This document shows positions 62,391 to 64,000 of a stretch of 64,000 nt of DNA, one piece after another. Made by a program: the position numbers and the translations under genes. Below the pieces are notes generated by a model. The model was not told the DNA's origin. It searched no databases and worked only from the letters and a program-made list of their open reading frames with translations. This DNA is from Rhyzopertha dominica (Eukaryota; Arthropoda; Insecta; Coleoptera; Bostrichidae). Where the stretch lies: contig QCXZ01000064.1 in NCBI GenBank assembly GCA_025024175.1, positions 8,122,001 through 8,186,000 on the forward strand. Reading direction: 5' to 3'. Each line of letters begins with the position of its first letter. Position 1 is the first letter of the stretch.

Positions 62391-62440
62391 CTCTGCAAAT
62401 TGAATCAATACTTACACATCCAATTGTCAAAATGACATTT
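62391..62440 (+). repeat. TACTTCC repeat family, copy 5 (left-end fragment)
   Basis: CTCTGCAAATTGAATCAATA CTTACACATCCAATTGTCAAAATGACATTT (split) matches the left 50 bases of copies 2 and 3, then similarity stops. Confidence 0.6.
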
Positions 62441-62639
62441 ACTACATTTATTACTAATAGACAAGGTGGAAAGTTTCACAAAACGGAGTTTATCTCTGAG
62501 AATCTAAGCATTTTGTCTAAAAATTACATGAGACCAAAAAAACTGACAATGAAGTTTTATACTAGAAAAAAATCCTCTGGTCTCATGGGCGCACGTCAAA
62601 AAAAGTTGGGAGGGATAAAAGGTTAGAAACCGCCAATAT

Positions 62640-62905
62640 TAATTTATTTTTATAGTAATGTTAACAATAATTTAGGGGTATACTTAGATGTAAATACTAT
62701 AAACTCGTACAAAATTTCAACATGATAGCTCCAAAACTGTATCGTAAAAAACGATTTTTAAATTTCAACTTTGACACCCTGTATTTTTCAAATGAAGCGT
62801 TTTTCACAAATTTACCAATAACAAAATCGTCATATTTTGGCCTCAAGAATCTAGTGTTAATTAAATGACCTACTAATTTGCAACACCCCGCATATTTCTC
62901 GTTAA
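62640..62905. repeat. fragment of a long-TIR mariner-type element
   Basis: It contains ACACCCTGTATTTTTCAAAT and, further right, CAACACCCCGCATAT, both of the ACACCCTGTAT type found at mariner-like termini, in an AT-rich non-coding context. The element boundaries are not resolved. Confidence 0.35.
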
Positions 62906-63779
62906 TCACCCGAAACAATTGTAAAATGGTGCAAGTGATTAGTGTTGCATTTGCTTAACAATTAAAATGTTCTACACGCAACATTTTTTCGATAAATAGT
63001 AGGTGGAATGTTCATCTTTGGAAAAAAATACAAAGGATCAAAATAAAAGATATGAATATGCAATCTGTTACAATAAAAATACTTAGAAATATCTGAATTG
63101 AACTGAAAACCTATCCTAATTACTACTCTGTAACATGTGATTACGACATTGATTAGTGTTTGGCATAATCATTATAATCCCGTAGCAAATTTAACGTCGG
63201 ATTATATTAGTCACAGACAATTCCACACATTCCACCGTTGAAAACCGGAACCGATAGAGAATACCCAGGTCACAGTGACTCAGCTTCGAATACTTCTGAC
63301 ACATATTTAGGTATGTTTAACCGCACAAGTGTTGGGGTATTTCTGATAGTATGTATATTTGAATGTTTTTTTACAAATCATCTTATGTAGATGGCGCATG
63401 AATGCTTACCAACTCATTACCGAAATTAATTGGTATGAGAAACAAACCCATTTAGCGGTAAGCGATGATTGGCGCTCTAGATCCTTACGGTAAGACCACA
63501 AAAATTAGAAGCACGATGCAGAATAAGGATTGCACTAACGTAGAGACATGAAATTTATTCAAGTATTTAATAGAAAACAAAAAAAAAGTATTTCTTGTTC
63601 GATATCGATGCAATAATAACATTGGATTAAAATAATGTAAGGCCCTCGTTTCATATCTGAAGCTACATGTAAGTATATGAGTTTTTCTCTAAAGCTTAAC
63701 GAAATAAGAAGAGAAGTGTTAATATTAGATAAATGTGCGAGAAATTTGGTTGATGATATATTTGGAAAATGAAACCATG

Positions 63780-64000
63780 ACATGTTGTTTTCCGAGCTGG
63801 TTACCACGTTGGTTATTAGACCTTGACGTTTCGACACTCATGTCGGTGTCTTCCTCAGAAGTAGCTCTGAAACTGAAGAAGAAACGTCTACAAGAAGAAG
63901 ACCTGGATGAAGAACTAGTCCAACTTGCGAATATCTGCCTGAAATCTACTTTTTTCAAGTTCCAGGAGGAATACTACGAGCAGACAGAAGCTGCTCCGAC
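63780..64000 (+). mobile_element. Penelope-like reverse transcriptase, entering at the window edge
   Basis: After an end repeat (CATGTTGTTTTCCGAGCTGG, TGACGTTTCGACA) the plus strand reads EEDLDEELVQLANICLKSTF and FKFQEEYYEQTEAAP, the RT segment that in Penelope-like elements precedes the GxPMGSPLSP motif. The frame is open to the last base, so the element continues to the right of the window. Confidence 0.65.

Noticed and set aside
55271..64000. Upstream coding exons of the myosin motor
   Set aside because: I scanned for the expected pre-YTGSILV sequence on the minus strand and found nothing convincing; the CpG-rich region is reported only as a candidate.

Overview
The window is AT-rich insect-type genomic DNA. 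It has short GT-AG introns (many 49-60 bp) next to long, transposon-filled ones, and an insect-like mix of mobile elements (P-like, mariner/Tc1, hAT, Penelope-like, non-LTR LINEs, an ISL2EU/PIF-Harbinger-like element). The order is not certain; a TE-rich non-dipteran insect such as a beetle is a guess from gene and TE content only. Isolated single Ns are scattered through the sequence, and five fall within 123 bp around one myosin exon.

Layout. (1) 1.5-5.0 kb, minus strand: the N-terminal eight coding exons (about 648 residues) of a GON-4-like (GON4L/mute family) nuclear protein, running off the left edge. (2) 5.2-8.6 kb: a complete-looking two-gene DNA transposon inserted about 210 bp upstream of the GON4L start codon. 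It has a THAP + DDE transposase on the plus strand and a convergent SWIM zinc finger + YqaJ-type nuclease gene on the minus strand. (3) 8.6-12.2 kb: a decayed P-element-like (THAP9-type) transposase gene with an internal 3 x 123 bp tandem repeat. (4) 12.2-16.5 kb: intergenic, with a 200-bp Tc1-like MITE and an 883-bp hAT element with perfect 8-bp target duplications. (5) 16.55-55.27 kb, minus strand: one large gene for an unconventional MyTH4-FERM myosin. I traced 21 phase-consistent exons (2090 residues) from the motor domain to the stop codon. The tail is IQ, charged helix, proline-rich, MyTH4-FERM-MyTH4-FERM with no SH3 domain, which fits class XXII best (or a divergent class VII/XV). The extreme N-terminus of the motor was not found and probably lies beyond the window. 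(6) 55.3-64 kb: mobile-element debris, including a young LINE nested in a Tc1 element with a 9-bp target duplication, an inverted-repeat unit with a 15-bp direct duplication, a CpG-rich island near 61.5-61.9 kb that could hold the myosin promoter, and a Penelope-like reverse transcriptase entering at the right edge.

The two host genes are both on the minus strand, about 11.5 kb apart. Most other content is mobile DNA: at least 20 elements or relics lie in the myosin introns, and the 11.5-kb intron between the first two visible motor exons alone holds mariner, hAT, LINE and foldback elements. A five-copy repeat family of unknown class (ends TACTTCCACATCCAA) and a two-copy 129-bp palindromic repeat recur through the window.
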